A stretch of 64,000 bases of DNA from Lacihabitans soyangensis (GTDB lineage Bacteria > Bacteroidota > Bacteroidia > Cytophagales > Spirosomataceae): assembly GCF_024343775.1 (NCBI RefSeq), contig NZ_RJUF01000198.1:20410-84409 (forward strand), given 5' to 3'. Within the stretch, counting starts at the first letter, position 1. Each line of letters starts with the position of its first letter. Positions 1-9,010 of this stretch are shown piece after piece. The notes beneath the pieces are model-generated. The model was not told the DNA's origin and made no database searches. It saw only the letters and a list, made by a program, of their open reading frames with translations. The translations under genes were made by a program, and so were the position numbers.

Positions 1-273
1 TGTTCGGGAGGAAAGCTGTTTCATAAACTGGTGAAAAATAAATTTGTAGATGTTTTTTCCTGTTAATACTAACATTAAGACATTGTTTATCATAAAGTTG
101 TGTTTTTCAGTTTCGCCATCATTTTGGGTTTCGGTAAGAGGAATCAAGCTATTTGGGCAGTTTCCTTCATTGCCCATCTCGCTTTTCTGAGATGCACCTT
201 TATATTCGGCCACATCAAGCGGCTGATTTTGGAGTGTACAAAATGATGACTTCATTGCGTATATTTTTTTCAT
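1..273 (-). CDS. Partial unrecognised protein, cut by window edge
   Basis: An open minus-strand frame runs from an ATG at 271-273 to the window edge (91 codons) without a stop. The frame is also open upstream of that ATG to a TAG near 337, but I find no other ATG there. The peptide starts MKKIYAMKSSFC and is polar, with no signal peptide or motif that I recognise. It could be the start of a real gene, or random open sequence in a decayed region next to the duplicated gene tail. No function is proposed. Confidence 0.25.
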   Translation of the reverse strand, partial: MKKIYAMKSSFCTLQNQPLDVAEYKGASQKSEMGNEGNCPNSLIPLTETQNDGETEKHNFMINNVLMLVLTGKNIYKFIFHQFMKQLSSRT

Positions 274-346
274 TTCTGAAAAACTAAAATCCTTAAAATA
301 AATAGTTTTAGAACCGACTAAAGCCAATATGCCCTACTCGCAACTA

Positions 347-550
347 TCATGTATCCAAAACTATGCCAATTAGAAAAAAAAATACACTTATTTGGTTTGG
401 CAAAATTTCAAGAATGTAATACGCTGGTAATGTGTAACTTGCAGAAATGGATTTTTTTAATAAAATTACACCGCTTGATAATATTTTGGATAGGAAATAT
501 AAAAAAAATACAAGAAACATAGCAGCTAAAACTATGCCAAAAGAATCCAA
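347..550 (-). CDS. Possible small membrane protein or gene remnant
   Basis: A 67-residue frame opens with TTG at 548-550 (the first ATG is ten codons later) and encodes two strongly hydrophobic stretches, around residues 5-32 and 45-66, separated by a short polar part. It could be a two-helix membrane peptide. I recognise no family. Low-complexity, A/T-rich DNA often gives hydrophobic frames by chance, and the neighbouring frame at 1-273 is in another phase, so this may equally be a relic of a broken gene. Confidence 0.2.
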   Translation of the reverse strand: MDSFGIVLAAMFLVFFLYFLSKILSSGVILLKKSISASYTLPAYYILEILPNQISVFFFLIGIVLDT

Positions 551-599
551 TAAAATTTATTAATCGATGCCAAATAGATTTGAATGTACTAAAAATGAG

Positions 600-811
600 G
601 TGGAGTTTTTTCCAAAAATTAGAAGTCTTTTCCAATGGAAATGTACAACTTAGGTTTTGAAAATGCTTTATCTTCCTTTCCTACGGCATAATCAGCTTTA
701 ACAAAGTGGAGTTTTTTCCAAAAATTAGAAGTCTTTTCCTATGGAAATGTACAACTTAGGTTTTGAAAATGCTTTATCTTCCTTTCCTACGGCATAATCA
801 GCTTTGACAAA
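600..811. repeat. 106-bp tandem duplication of a gene's 3' end
   Basis: Positions 600-705 and 706-811 are two nearly identical 106-bp direct copies, differing at only a few bases. The right-hand copy contains the last codons and stop (725-727) of the outer-membrane protein gene at 725-3022. The left-hand copy repeats those codons downstream of the stop. It cannot be translated as part of the gene, because the intact stop precedes it and 106 is not a multiple of three. This is a duplicated gene tail, probably recent. Confidence 0.9.
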
Positions 812-3022
812 AAGGCCTAAAATAGTGGTTCTAAGACCTAATCCCGTACCCATCAAAAAAGGGTTTTTGAAGTTGGTTACTTCAGCAAAGAAAGGACTTA
901 TTCCGTCTGTACCAATAAGAATGGTGTTGAGGCTATTCTGTCTGCTGAAAGGCCCCTTATTACCATTCCAAGCTGTACCTATATCATAAAATGCAACCAT
1001 CTGAAGGCTTCTTAGAAAGGTGCTAGACATGGAGCTTCTTGGGAAATATTCTGCCAAATATCCCCTTAGTTCAAAGTTGGTCAAGATGTAATTATTGCCA
1101 AATAATCGAGCAAAGTCAAAGCCGCGAAGTTGACCAGGAAAATTATAAAACAGGATATCTCTAAAGTCGCCAGCAGGTCCAGGTAATAGGCCTTGGGCAT
1201 CATAAATAGAGCGATTTACGGTATTCTCCATCCCTCCTAGGTAAGAAAATTTGGGTGAATTGCCCATGCTCTTACCAAAGTTAAATCTCCCAGCTAAAAC
1301 CAAACCTTTGACTAACTTCTGATAATGCCTAAGGTCGAGATTTAAGCTTTCAAAGTTCTGTTTGGTATCTTTAAAGCTGATGTTTTTCTCTACACCAAAT
1401 TTCCCACGAGTACCGAGATCTACACCGCTGGAGTTGGCAAGAGTATTGTCAAAGACCAAATTCACACCAGCAGAAAGATAAAGATTATTGAGGTTTTCAC
1501 GACCGGGAAGTTCATAATCAATGTCCGTGGCTTTTAAAAACGATGGCGTAAACTCAAATTTGAGATTTTCGGAAAAAGGATAAACTACACTAGCTGAGAA
1601 CTTCTGCGATATAATTCGCCTTGACAACAAAATGGTTTTGTCTGCTTGCGGATAAATTTTTATAGGTCGGAACAAATAATTATTGTCCTCATCTATACCA
1701 TCAAAATTGATAGAACGCTTCTCAAATTTAAAGATGTAATCTATTTTTTTAGCAAAATTGCCATAGGTAAGTGAGTAATCGTAGTTCTTAAAGAAAGGAG
1801 CCGACGGTCGGACGTATGTCTTTAATGTAAGTACATTGTTTTCTAGCAAATCATTAAACATTAACTTATATCCCACCCCAAATCTTCTCGCAGGGTCTAT
1901 CAATATCCCCAAATCGTTACCTCCTGAAACCAACAAATTGTTGTAGGCCTTCACAGGACTAAGTTTAAACTCATCTGCTGATTTCTTTAAACCCTCTCTT
2001 TGTCCATTGCCTACAAGTATATTTGGAGAATCATCTGTTTTTTTCAAAAGCTTATACTGCTGAATATTGACCTCGTCAAAAACATAATTATCTGTGTCAA
2101 TTTCTCCATTTTTGAGGTTCAAGAGCACATTTGGCGTGCTAGGCTGAGCTTCTTCCACTTTCACGACTTCCTTTTTCTGCTCTCTTTCTAAATTACCTTC
2201 CAAATAGAACGCCTGCCATTCTCTTTGAAACTTTGAAAAAGATAAGCCCAAAGTACTGGTTATGCTGGACTGCTCGTTTCTGATAATTCTGGTTAGATTA
2301 AGAATATTAGAAATGTTGTCCTTCCCGTACTTAATGGCAATATAATGCCATATCGACTGCCCAATTATTTCCGCATCTTTACCTCGCAATTGCGAAAGTT
2401 TCTGGTTTCTATTTTCGGCGATTACTTTCTTAAACTGTTCATATTTAACAGAATTATCAGCCTCAGCAATATATGCCGAGATACCACTTATGTACCAATC
2501 GGGAACCATAAGTAGCAATTGACTTTGAACCGCCTCTTTCAAACTACCACCATATAGCATGTCATAAACAAACAAATTGGCGATTTCTTTGATCAATTTA
2601 TTATAAAAAAGGGAGTCGCTCTTTTGATAAGGAAGTTGAACACGGGCTTTGGAGAGATTTAAGATGCCGCCGTCTAAATCCAGTGGAGCAGTGTTACCTA
2701 TGTTACTTTGTCTTTGATCCTCTGGTGAATTATAAATGAAGACTTTCATGACCGAAAAAGGTGTATAGCCCAAGGTTTCGGTTATTTTTTCAAATTCTTC
2801 TTCGGCTTTTTTTGCAGCTTTACGGGCCAAATCCTCACCACCTCGGTAGAAATTAAACTCGAAATTGTTGCTTTTAATGGTTTTCCAATCGAACCTTTTC
2901 TTCTGAATCTTACTTTTCCCAAATTCTTCTCCCGTAACGCCATAATATCGCTGCGAAAAAGCCACCGAACTTAGAAAAACAGATAATACCCCAGTAATAA
3001 GTAATGTTTTTATAGACTTCAT
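725..3022 (-). CDS. Outer-membrane beta-barrel protein with peptidase-MA-like N-terminal part
   Basis: The 765-residue protein begins with a clear signal peptide (about 1-23, ending in VAFSQ). Residues about 45-290 resemble the soluble peptidase-MA/TolB-like region of Bacteroidota surface proteins, with an alpha-helical stretch (DLARKAAKKAEEEFEKITE). The HExxH zinc motif of active MA peptidases is not seen: the corresponding region reads NKLIKEIANLFVYDM. The C-terminal half (about 340-765) alternates polar and aromatic residues and ends in GKDF, the terminal Phe typical of outer-membrane barrels, and resembles Omp85/surface-antigen barrels. It is the last gene of the miaA-cmk-oxidoreductase run, 44 bp after the oxidoreductase. 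A role in protein or lipid handling at the outer membrane is inference; the barrel assignment is firmer. Confidence 0.72.
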   Translation of the reverse strand: MKSIKTLLITGVLSVFLSSVAFSQRYYGVTGEEFGKSKIQKKRFDWKTIKSNNFEFNFYRGGEDLARKAAKKAEEEFEKITETLGYTPFSVMKVFIYNSPEDQRQSNIGNTAPLDLDGGILNLSKARVQLPYQKSDSLFYNKLIKEIANLFVYDMLYGGSLKEAVQSQLLLMVPDWYISGISAYIAEADNSVKYEQFKKVIAENRNQKLSQLRGKDAEIIGQSIWHYIAIKYGKDNISNILNLTRIIRNEQSSITSTLGLSFSKFQREWQAFYLEGNLEREQKKEVVKVEEAQPSTPNVLLNLKNGEIDTDNYVFDEVNIQQYKLLKKTDDSPNILVGNGQREGLKKSADEFKLSPVKAYNNLLVSGGNDLGILIDPARRFGVGYKLMFNDLLENNVLTLKTYVRPSAPFFKNYDYSLTYGNFAKKIDYIFKFEKRSINFDGIDEDNNYLFRPIKIYPQADKTILLSRRIISQKFSASVVYPFSENLKFEFTPSFLKATDIDYELPGRENLNNLYLSAGVNLVFDNTLANSSGVDLGTRGKFGVEKNISFKDTKQNFESLNLDLRHYQKLVKGLVLAGRFNFGKSMGNSPKFSYLGGMENTVNRSIYDAQGLLPGPAGDFRDILFYNFPGQLRGFDFARLFGNNYILTNFELRGYLAEYFPRSSMSSTFLRSLQMVAFYDIGTAWNGNKGPFSRQNSLNTILIGTDGISPFFAEVTNFKNPFLMGTGLGLRTTILGLFVKADYAVGKEDKAFSKPKLYISIGKDF

Positions 3023-3066
3023 TAGTTTAAGAAAAGGTCAAAAAATCGTACTAAACCAGTTAATAA

Positions 3067-4137
3067 TTACGAATATAACGCATAATGCCTTTCAATGTTT
3101 GCTTCGGGATTAATATCTTTTTGTATAAAAATGAAATCTAAGAGCTGTTTTACAAAATATGGTGCCAAAGAAACCCCTTTTGTGCCTAGACCATTAAATA
3201 CAAACATATTTTTGTGATGAGGGTGTTCGCCCACAATGGGACGTCGGTCTTTGGTTGAGGGCCTCACTCCTGCCTGTTGAGCCAAAATCTCAAATTCAAT
3301 ATTTAGTATTTTTCGTGCATTTGTCACTAGCTCGTCTCGACCCCGTTCAGTAGCTTCAAAGTCAAGCTCATGCCAACTATAGGTAGCTCCAATCCGTATT
3401 TTGTCGTTACCCAATGGCATTATCCATTTACCCTGGTTAACTATAGACTTTATTTTATAGTTATTTACTTTGGCCAAAACACTCTCTCCTTTTACAGGAT
3501 TAAATGGTAGCCAATGAAAATACGGATTCTGGGTTGCATAAAAACCTTCACAAAAAATGATTTTCTCAGCAAAAATATCATTGTATCGGAAACCTGAATT
3601 GTCAAGCATCAAATCTTCATGAACGAATTTTGACTCTACAAAAGACTCTTTTTCCAAAAGCTTTTCTTTGATTTTGGCGAGCATTGCTGGTACATCTAAC
3701 CAACCTGCCTTTTGGGTATACATGCCACCCAAGTTGACACTAAAATATGGAGAATAGTCCGTAGGGTTATCTTGAACCTCCAGATAATCCTGAAGTTGAT
3801 GTTTTTCTATTTGATTTAGAAAATTTACCTTACTTTCTTGGTTTGCAAAAGGCCTAAACAAACCCGTTTGATGAAAAAAACTCGCTTTAAACTCCCTTTC
3901 TAAGCCTCGATAATAATCAAACAACAGGCCAAAAAGCTCATCGATTAACCAAGTTTTTGCCAAATACTTGCCTGTAACAGGGTTCACCATACCACCAGCA
4001 ACCATACTCGAGGATTTCATGGTAGGATCCCCAAAAACCAATATATTCTGTCCTTTATTGAGCAATTCATTCGCCAACAAGGAACCCGCAAGTCCGTTTC
4101 CTACTATTATGAAGTCGTATTTTTTCAAGCCTTCCAT
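3067..4137 (-). CDS. FAD-dependent oxidoreductase, DAO/glycine-oxidase-like
   Basis: This 356-residue flavoprotein has an N-terminal Rossmann dinucleotide motif (IIVGNGLAGSLLANEL, about residues 10-25) and a C-terminal GLGTKGVSLAPY segment (about 318-330) that closes the FAD site, as in the D-amino-acid oxidase superfamily. The best family match I can name is the small DAO/glycine oxidase group, also related to the C-terminal domain of MnmC. The family oxidises C-N bonds of amino acids or tRNA uridine side chains; the substrate here is unknown. There is no signal peptide, so it is cytoplasmic. Its ATG (4135-4137) lies inside the end of cmk, giving a 13-nt overlap and suggesting coupled translation with cmk and miaA. 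A tRNA role would fit the linkage to miaA but is only inference. Confidence 0.8.
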   Translation of the reverse strand: MEGLKKYDFIIVGNGLAGSLLANELLNKGQNILVFGDPTMKSSSMVAGGMVNPVTGKYLAKTWLIDELFGLLFDYYRGLEREFKASFFHQTGLFRPFANQESKVNFLNQIEKHQLQDYLEVQDNPTDYSPYFSVNLGGMYTQKAGWLDVPAMLAKIKEKLLEKESFVESKFVHEDLMLDNSGFRYNDIFAEKIIFCEGFYATQNPYFHWLPFNPVKGESVLAKVNNYKIKSIVNQGKWIMPLGNDKIRIGATYSWHELDFEATERGRDELVTNARKILNIEFEILAQQAGVRPSTKDRRPIVGEHPHHKNMFVFNGLGTKGVSLAPYFVKQLLDFIFIQKDINPEANIERHYALYS

Positions 4138-4814
4138 TTTTTAAGCACCACCATGTCGGCCAAAAGAATAACCTGATCTACCTGCTCATCGAGCGTCATA
4201 TAAGTGGTATCTATCACTACCGCATCATCGGCCTGTTTTAATGGACTTTCGGCACGCGTACTGTCAATAACATCTCGACCTTTGATATTTTCTAAGATCT
4301 CTTCAATATCTAGCACCTCGCCCTTTTCCATGAGTTCAATTTGGCGGCGTTGGGCTCGTACAAGTGGATCTGCAGTCATGAAAATCTTGAGTTCGGCTTC
4401 AGGAAAAACAACCGTACCTATATCTCTCCCGTCCATAACTAGGCCCTTTTTCTTGCCCATTTTTCGTTGCTGGTCTACCATGGCGTGCCTAACAGCTGCT
4501 ATGGCACTCACCTCGCTCACTTTGTTGGCTACATATAATTTCCTTATTTCATCCTCCACATTTAGTCCATTGAGATAAGTCTGATTTTGTCCTGCAGAAT
4601 TAATCCTAAACTCTATGCTAATGTTTTCCAAAGCCTTTTCCACCTCTTTTGGGTTGGAAAGTGACACATGATTTTGAAGGAAATAAAGTGTTACCGCCCT
4701 ATACATTGCTCCTGTATCTATGTAACTGTAAGCCATGTTTGCGGCCGCCTTTTTGGCCGTGGAGCTTTTTCCGCAAGAGGAATGGCCATCTATAGCTATT
4801 ATAATTTTTGACAT
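4125..4814 (-). CDS. cmk: Cytidylate kinase
   Basis: CMP kinase phosphorylates CMP and dCMP to the diphosphates using ATP. The 229-residue protein has the P-loop GHSSCGKSS at about residues 10-18, the TGAMYRAV CMP-binding segment at about 36, and the conserved MDGRDIGTVVFPEA motif near residue 155. The frame is open for 50 further codons upstream, but the ATG at 4812-4814 (MSKIIIAIDG) puts the P-loop at the usual distance from the N-terminus and gives the family's usual length, so I chose it. It sits 85 bp downstream of miaA and overlaps the following oxidoreductase start by 13 nt. All signature residues are present. Confidence 0.95.
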   Translation of the reverse strand: MSKIIIAIDGHSSCGKSSTAKKAAANMAYSYIDTGAMYRAVTLYFLQNHVSLSNPKEVEKALENISIEFRINSAGQNQTYLNGLNVEDEIRKLYVANKVSEVSAIAAVRHAMVDQQRKMGKKKGLVMDGRDIGTVVFPEAELKIFMTADPLVRAQRRQIELMEKGEVLDIEEILENIKGRDVIDSTRAESPLKQADDAVVIDTTYMTLDEQVDQVILLADMVVLKKWKA

Positions 4815-4899
4815 AATTCTGTTCTTTTGAAAGCCACTTGTAAGATGTTTTTTAAAAATAAATGAAACTACCCAGTTCTGACAGAAAAAAATGCGATAT

Positions 4900-5763
4900 T
4901 TAAGAAATTTCCTTTGAAATAAATTCTTTAATTTCTTCAAATGACTGAGCATCAAACCATTCAAAGGAGTCCTTGTTTTTAAACCAAGTCAACTGTCGTT
5001 TGGCATATCGTCTGGTATTGCGTTTTATGAGGTCCATCGTGGTCGGCAGGTCTTGTTCACCCTCCAAAAAACCAAAAACCTCTCTGTAGCCAACAGTTTG
5101 AAGGGCATTTTTGTCTTTAAATTCTCGCAAACCTTTTACTTCATCGAGCAATCCTTGCTCAAACATGGCCTCTACTCTTAAATTTATTCTTTGATACAAT
5201 TCTTCCCTCGGTCGTTCTATACCAATCTTTACTATTTTATAAAAATGCTTCTTTTCTCCCTTTTTTTGAAATGATGAAAATGGTTTACTTGTACTTAAGC
5301 ATACCTCCAAAGCCCTTACCAACCGCTGACTATTATGTATATCTATATTCTGATAAGCCACGGCATCTAAAGATTTGAGTTCGTTTTGCATGCTCTCTTT
5401 TTCCCCGTTTTCAAGTCTTTGCATAAGTTCGGCCCGCAACTCCAAGGGTGCTTCGGGCATATCATCCAGGCCATTAACTACTGCATCGACAAACAATCCC
5501 GAGCCACCAGTCATAATGACCACATTGTTTTGTTGAAAATAAGACTCTAAAAAAGCTTCAACATCTCTTTCAAAATCGCCAGCACTGTAAAGTACTTCCA
5601 CACTGTGTGAATCTATAAAATGATGTTTCACATTTTGCATTTCTTCTAATGTAGGCTTGGCAGTGCCGATACTCAATTCCTTGTAAAACTGCCGCGAATC
5701 GCACGAAATTATATCACAGCTAAGCCACTGAGCCAGTTTTACGCACAAGTCCGTTTTGCCCAC
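4900..5763 (-). CDS. miaA: tRNA dimethylallyltransferase; true start lies upstream
   Basis: MiaA adds the dimethylallyl group to N6 of A37 in tRNAs that read UNN codons. Visible family marks are the SCDSRQFYKELSIGTAKP region, MTGGSGLFVDAVVNGLDDMP and the C-terminal RNTRRYAKRQLTWF segment. The coordinates run to the first standard start codon, a GTG at 5761-5763, but that GTG falls inside the ATP-binding P-loop. The same frame continues upstream as LIIIVGPTAVGKT, so the functional protein must begin earlier, before the in-frame stop at 5839-5841. That interval contains no ATG, GTG or TTG; ATT (5836-5838) and ATC (5821-5823, 5809-5811) are possible rare starts. Either a non-standard start is used or there is a sequence error. 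The gene heads the miaA-cmk-oxidoreductase run and is divergent from the DUF4230 gene. Confidence 0.93.
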   Translation of the reverse strand: MGKTDLCVKLAQWLSCDIISCDSRQFYKELSIGTAKPTLEEMQNVKHHFIDSHSVEVLYSAGDFERDVEAFLESYFQQNNVVIMTGGSGLFVDAVVNGLDDMPEAPLELRAELMQRLENGEKESMQNELKSLDAVAYQNIDIHNSQRLVRALEVCLSTSKPFSSFQKKGEKKHFYKIVKIGIERPREELYQRINLRVEAMFEQGLLDEVKGLREFKDKNALQTVGYREVFGFLEGEQDLPTTMDLIKRNTRRYAKRQLTWFKNKDSFEWFDAQSFEEIKEFISKEIS

Positions 5764-5884
5764 AGCGGTGGGACCAACTATAATTATTAACGTAGGTAAC
5801 TGTTCTTCGATAAGGAATTCGATAAATTTTGAGCAAATTTATGATAATGTTCTTAATTTAGACTTTCAAATCACAAAATACAAC

Positions 5885-6544
5885 ATGGAATTTCTTTTAT
5901 TCATCATCGCTTTGGCAGTTGGAAGCTTGGCCTCGTGGCAGGTGTTCAACTGGATGTACGGCAAAAAACTCAAAGACAATACAGAAAGTTTAAGGGTGGA
6001 ATCCAACGTTTTGCTTGAAAGAATCGAGAAAGTATTCAAGGTGGTTTTGGCTGAAGGCTATTTTACCGAAATATACGACCACAACTCTAAAAAGGAATTT
6101 TGGGGATTGTTTAAGTCTAGTAACAAAGCCTTAGTAGTAGCGAAGGCCAAGGTTTCGGTAGGATATGATTTTAGCAAAATGAAGTTTAGCAGAGAGAATT
6201 CAGAACGTAAATTAATTATAGAAGAGTTTGCTCCAGCTGAAATACTTTCCGTTGATACCGACTACAAGTTTTACGATTTAAACCAAGGACTTTTGAGCAA
6301 ATTCAACAACGATGATTACACCGCTATACTAGCTGAGGCAAAAAAAATGATGCAAGATAAAGCCCAAGAAAGTGACTTGCCGCTGATAGCCGCCAACCAA
6401 GTGAAAGTAATGATGAAACAATTAGCAGCCTCTATGAACTGGGAGTTGGAGATAAAAGAGGTTGGTGGCAAAAAGACAATCTTACTCGAAGACCATGAGA
6501 TTCTACCTAAAGTACTCGAAAAAGCATCTTTTAAAGAAGTTTGA
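5885..6544 (+). CDS. DUF4230 family membrane-anchored protein
   Basis: The 219-residue protein has one N-terminal membrane helix (about residues 3-22, with no cleavable signal) followed by a coil-forming segment (NTESLRVESNVLLERIEKVF). Its remainder matches DUF4230 as I know it: VVLAEGYFTEIYDH, then a beta-rich part with AKAKVSVGYDFSKM, and a helical C-terminus. DUF4230 proteins are common in Bacteroidota and Firmicutes and have no established function. The ATG at 5885 follows an A-rich leader; an open frame reaches back to 5756 but that stretch belongs to the divergent miaA leader. It lies 154 bp before the methyltransferase-like gene and probably forms its own transcript. Confidence 0.75.
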   Translation: MEFLLFIIALAVGSLASWQVFNWMYGKKLKDNTESLRVESNVLLERIEKVFKVVLAEGYFTEIYDHNSKKEFWGLFKSSNKALVVAKAKVSVGYDFSKMKFSRENSERKLIIEEFAPAEILSVDTDYKFYDLNQGLLSKFNNDDYTAILAEAKKMMQDKAQESDLPLIAANQVKVMMKQLAASMNWELEIKEVGGKKTILLEDHEILPKVLEKASFKEV

Positions 6545-6668
6545 TTAGACATTTAATTTTGGTAAATATTAAAGCAATGGCTTAACCTTTATGTGCTTTG
6601 GCCTAATTCTAATGAAGCAAATACATAGCTCAAATTAAAGATTATTCGGTCTAAAAGTCTTTTATCAT

Positions 6669-6676
6669 TACCTTTG
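6669..6676 (+). promoter_or_regulatory. Bacteroidota-type -7 promoter box
   Basis: TACCTTTG matches the Bacteroidota -7 consensus TAnnTTTG and lies 23 bp before the ATG at 6699, in the gap after the DUF4230 gene. No clear TTTG -33 box stands at the expected 19-21 bp upstream, so this is a plausible but unproven promoter for the two-gene unit 6699-8989. Confidence 0.4.
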
Positions 6677-6698
6677 TGGCGAATAACCAAAAACATTT

Positions 6699-7445
6699 AT
6701 GGCATTAATAGAAGAATTGGAGGAGCAAGGCAACGTATTGTTTAAATTTCGGAGCTATATTCCTATTTTCTTTTTGGCATCAGGCTTGGGCGTATATGCC
6801 TACAAAATATACGACATGAGCTACCCAGACCTTGGTTTTAATTACTGGCTAGTATGCTTAGCTGTAGGGCTATTGGGGCTTTTGGTTAGAATATACGCCG
6901 TAGGTCACACACCTGCAAACACCTCCGGTAGAAACACCGCCGAGGGACAAGTAGCAGCAGAACTTAATCAAACAGGTATTTATTCTTTAGTTAGACATCC
7001 CCTATACCTAGGTAATTTCTTGATGTGGTTGGGTGTGGCTATGTTAACAGCTGACTTGTGGTATTTGGTGGCATTTACTTTTACCTACTGGGTTTACTAC
7101 GAACGCATTATGTTTGCCGAAGAAGCATTTTTAAGAAGAAAATTTGGTGAACCATATCTCAAATGGGCATCAGATAAACCTGCGTTTATACCAAAACTAA
7201 AGTCTCCGACTACTCCAAAATACCCTTTTTCGATTAAAAAAATATTGAAAAAAGAGAAAAACGGTGTTGCTGCTATGTTTGGTTTGTTTTATATCTTCGA
7301 AGTGGTGGGAGAATACATCAAATGGGGTGAATATACCTTTAAGCCAACTTTCTGGTTTTGGGGCTTTGCAGTCAGTACCATACTCTATTTAATTCTGAAA
7401 GTCATAAAACGTTCAACAAACATTCTTGAAGAAGAAGGCAGATGA
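6699..7445 (+). CDS. Isoprenylcysteine/PEMT-type membrane methyltransferase
   Basis: The 248-residue integral membrane protein has hydrophobic helices at about residues 20-38, 48-66, 102-118 and 120-138, plus two near the C-terminus (about 188-206 and 215-232). The segment GIYSLVRHPLYLGNFLMWLG (about 94-113) carries the RHPxYxGN signature of the ICMT/PEMT superfamily, and ERIMFAEEAFLRRKFGEPY (about 134-152) the second conserved acidic/Tyr motif. The superfamily uses S-adenosylmethionine to methylate membrane substrates. The Leptospira lipid A phosphate methyltransferase LmtA is a member, so a lipid substrate is possible here but not shown. It overlaps the next gene by ATGA, implying translational coupling. 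Confidence 0.8.
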   Translation: MALIEELEEQGNVLFKFRSYIPIFFLASGLGVYAYKIYDMSYPDLGFNYWLVCLAVGLLGLLVRIYAVGHTPANTSGRNTAEGQVAAELNQTGIYSLVRHPLYLGNFLMWLGVAMLTADLWYLVAFTFTYWVYYERIMFAEEAFLRRKFGEPYLKWASDKPAFIPKLKSPTTPKYPFSIKKILKKEKNGVAAMFGLFYIFEVVGEYIKWGEYTFKPTFWFWGFAVSTILYLILKVIKRSTNILEEEGR

Positions 7446-8989
7446 AACCTAACTGGGATGGCATATTAACCAAGGCTTCCTATCTCTATTTGAGTCTTCC
7501 ATTCCTGATATTTTGTCTTGCATGGCTGAATTTGCCTTCCGCAATAGCTTTTTCGAGTATTACGTTGGTTTCCATTTTTCTTTGTTTAAAAAACGTCCAT
7601 TCTGATTTTTCAATCAATTATTTGTTAAGTAAAAACCCAAGAACGATTTGGGTCTCTTTGCTAATAATTCTTTTCATCATTTTTTTCTCAGGTATTGGGC
7701 ACTATACGTATCAAAACAACGACCATCTGTACCGAGGAGCCCTCTTTGCCGATTTGGTAAAATACGACTGGCCTGTGATGTACAAAGTAAGTGGTTTCCC
7801 AGGGCATTTTCTTGAAGGAAAAACCACCATGATGACCTATTACCTTGGCTTTTATCTTCCCGCAGCCGCCCTTGGAAAAGCTTTTGGTTTAGAATTCGGT
7901 AGGTTTGCTTTGTTTTTCTGGACATTTATCGGGACAGTTTTAGTCGTTTTTCAAACTGGAAAATATCTCCGAAAATTCAATTACAAACTGCTTCTTTTGT
8001 TTTTCGGATGGGGCACGCTCTTTTTCATTGGGGCTTTGTACAAAAACTCCTTCTTAGATATCTATACCGAAACGGCCAATCCACTTTGGGCTGGTATGAT
8101 TCTTTATGCTGATAGCAACTTGGGTCTTATCTACTGGACTTTCAATCAGTCACTTACAGCTTGGCTTATACTTCTCTTAATCTACAACAAAGGTCCAAAA
8201 CAGAATACATTATTCCTTTACGCTCTTACATTTTTCCTTAGCCCATTTGCCTTTGTGGGCATGTTTCCATTTATAATTTTTAGTATATGGAAATACTACC
8301 AAGGTACACTTAAAGATGACTTATGGAAAAACGTAAAACATTATCTTAGCTTCCAAAATATCATTGGAGCAGCTCTGGTGGTGGGTCTAAACTTTATTTA
8401 TATAGACTCGAACAAGGCCGGCAAGTTTTTCCAAGTGCTGCACCATCGACCAAAAATACTGATTGTATTTTATCTACTTTCTTGGGCAATTATTGCATTC
8501 TTGATCAGTTCAAAATTTAAGAAAAATGCACTTTTCTGGCTGGTGGTCATCGTGCTTATTCCACTACCTTTTTTTCAGCAAGGCTATGGCATTGATTTCC
8601 CCGGAAGGCTTTCTATACCGGCCTTGTTTTTTCTAATGTTGTTGGTTGGGCAGTTTTTGATAGAAGAAAAATCGGGTTGGAGAAAATGGGCTGTGCTCGC
8701 CTACATGTCTGTGAGTGCGGTCTGGCACATTGGTTTTGAAGTCGGCAAGCCCATCATTTGGACATCTGCCGAAAACATCAGCCACAAAACCGACTGGGAC
8801 GATAAACTCATGACCTCCGAGAACCCTAAACTTCGAAAAGTTGGGAAAATACTTAAAGACATTGAAGGCAAAGATATCTTGATACAAGACCACAAAACGA
8901 TCGTAAATCCCAACAATAATGTAATATGGAATTATATGGCAGATATTGAAGGTTCGAGGTTTTATCGTTGGTTTGCGAAAAAGAAATGA
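7442..8989 (+). CDS. Polytopic membrane protein of unknown function
   Basis: The 515-residue protein has at least ten predicted hydrophobic segments and ends in a soluble tail of about 80 residues. An early loop contains GHYTYQNNDHLYRGALFADL, an acidic first periplasmic loop that recalls the catalytic loop of GT-C glycosyltransferases or polyprenol-phosphate sugar transferases, but no signature is certain. Its start codon overlaps the stop of the methyltransferase-like gene (ATGA at 7442-7445), so the pair probably serves one membrane-lipid or cell-envelope process. A strong hairpin terminator follows at 9126-9159. Confidence 0.7.
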   Translation: MKPNWDGILTKASYLYLSLPFLIFCLAWLNLPSAIAFSSITLVSIFLCLKNVHSDFSINYLLSKNPRTIWVSLLIILFIIFFSGIGHYTYQNNDHLYRGALFADLVKYDWPVMYKVSGFPGHFLEGKTTMMTYYLGFYLPAAALGKAFGLEFGRFALFFWTFIGTVLVVFQTGKYLRKFNYKLLLLFFGWGTLFFIGALYKNSFLDIYTETANPLWAGMILYADSNLGLIYWTFNQSLTAWLILLLIYNKGPKQNTLFLYALTFFLSPFAFVGMFPFIIFSIWKYYQGTLKDDLWKNVKHYLSFQNIIGAALVVGLNFIYIDSNKAGKFFQVLHHRPKILIVFYLLSWAIIAFLISSKFKKNALFWLVVIVLIPLPFFQQGYGIDFPGRLSIPALFFLMLLVGQFLIEEKSGWRKWAVLAYMSVSAVWHIGFEVGKPIIWTSAENISHKTDWDDKLMTSENPKLRKVGKILKDIEGKDILIQDHKTIVNPNNNVIWNYMADIEGSRFYRWFAKKK

Positions 8990-9010
8990 AGGTTTTGATG
9001 TAATGGAGAA

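Noticed and set aside
408..635. 75-residue minus-strand frame
   Set aside because: It starts inside the duplicated gene tail, has biased low-complexity composition and overlaps the other small frame.
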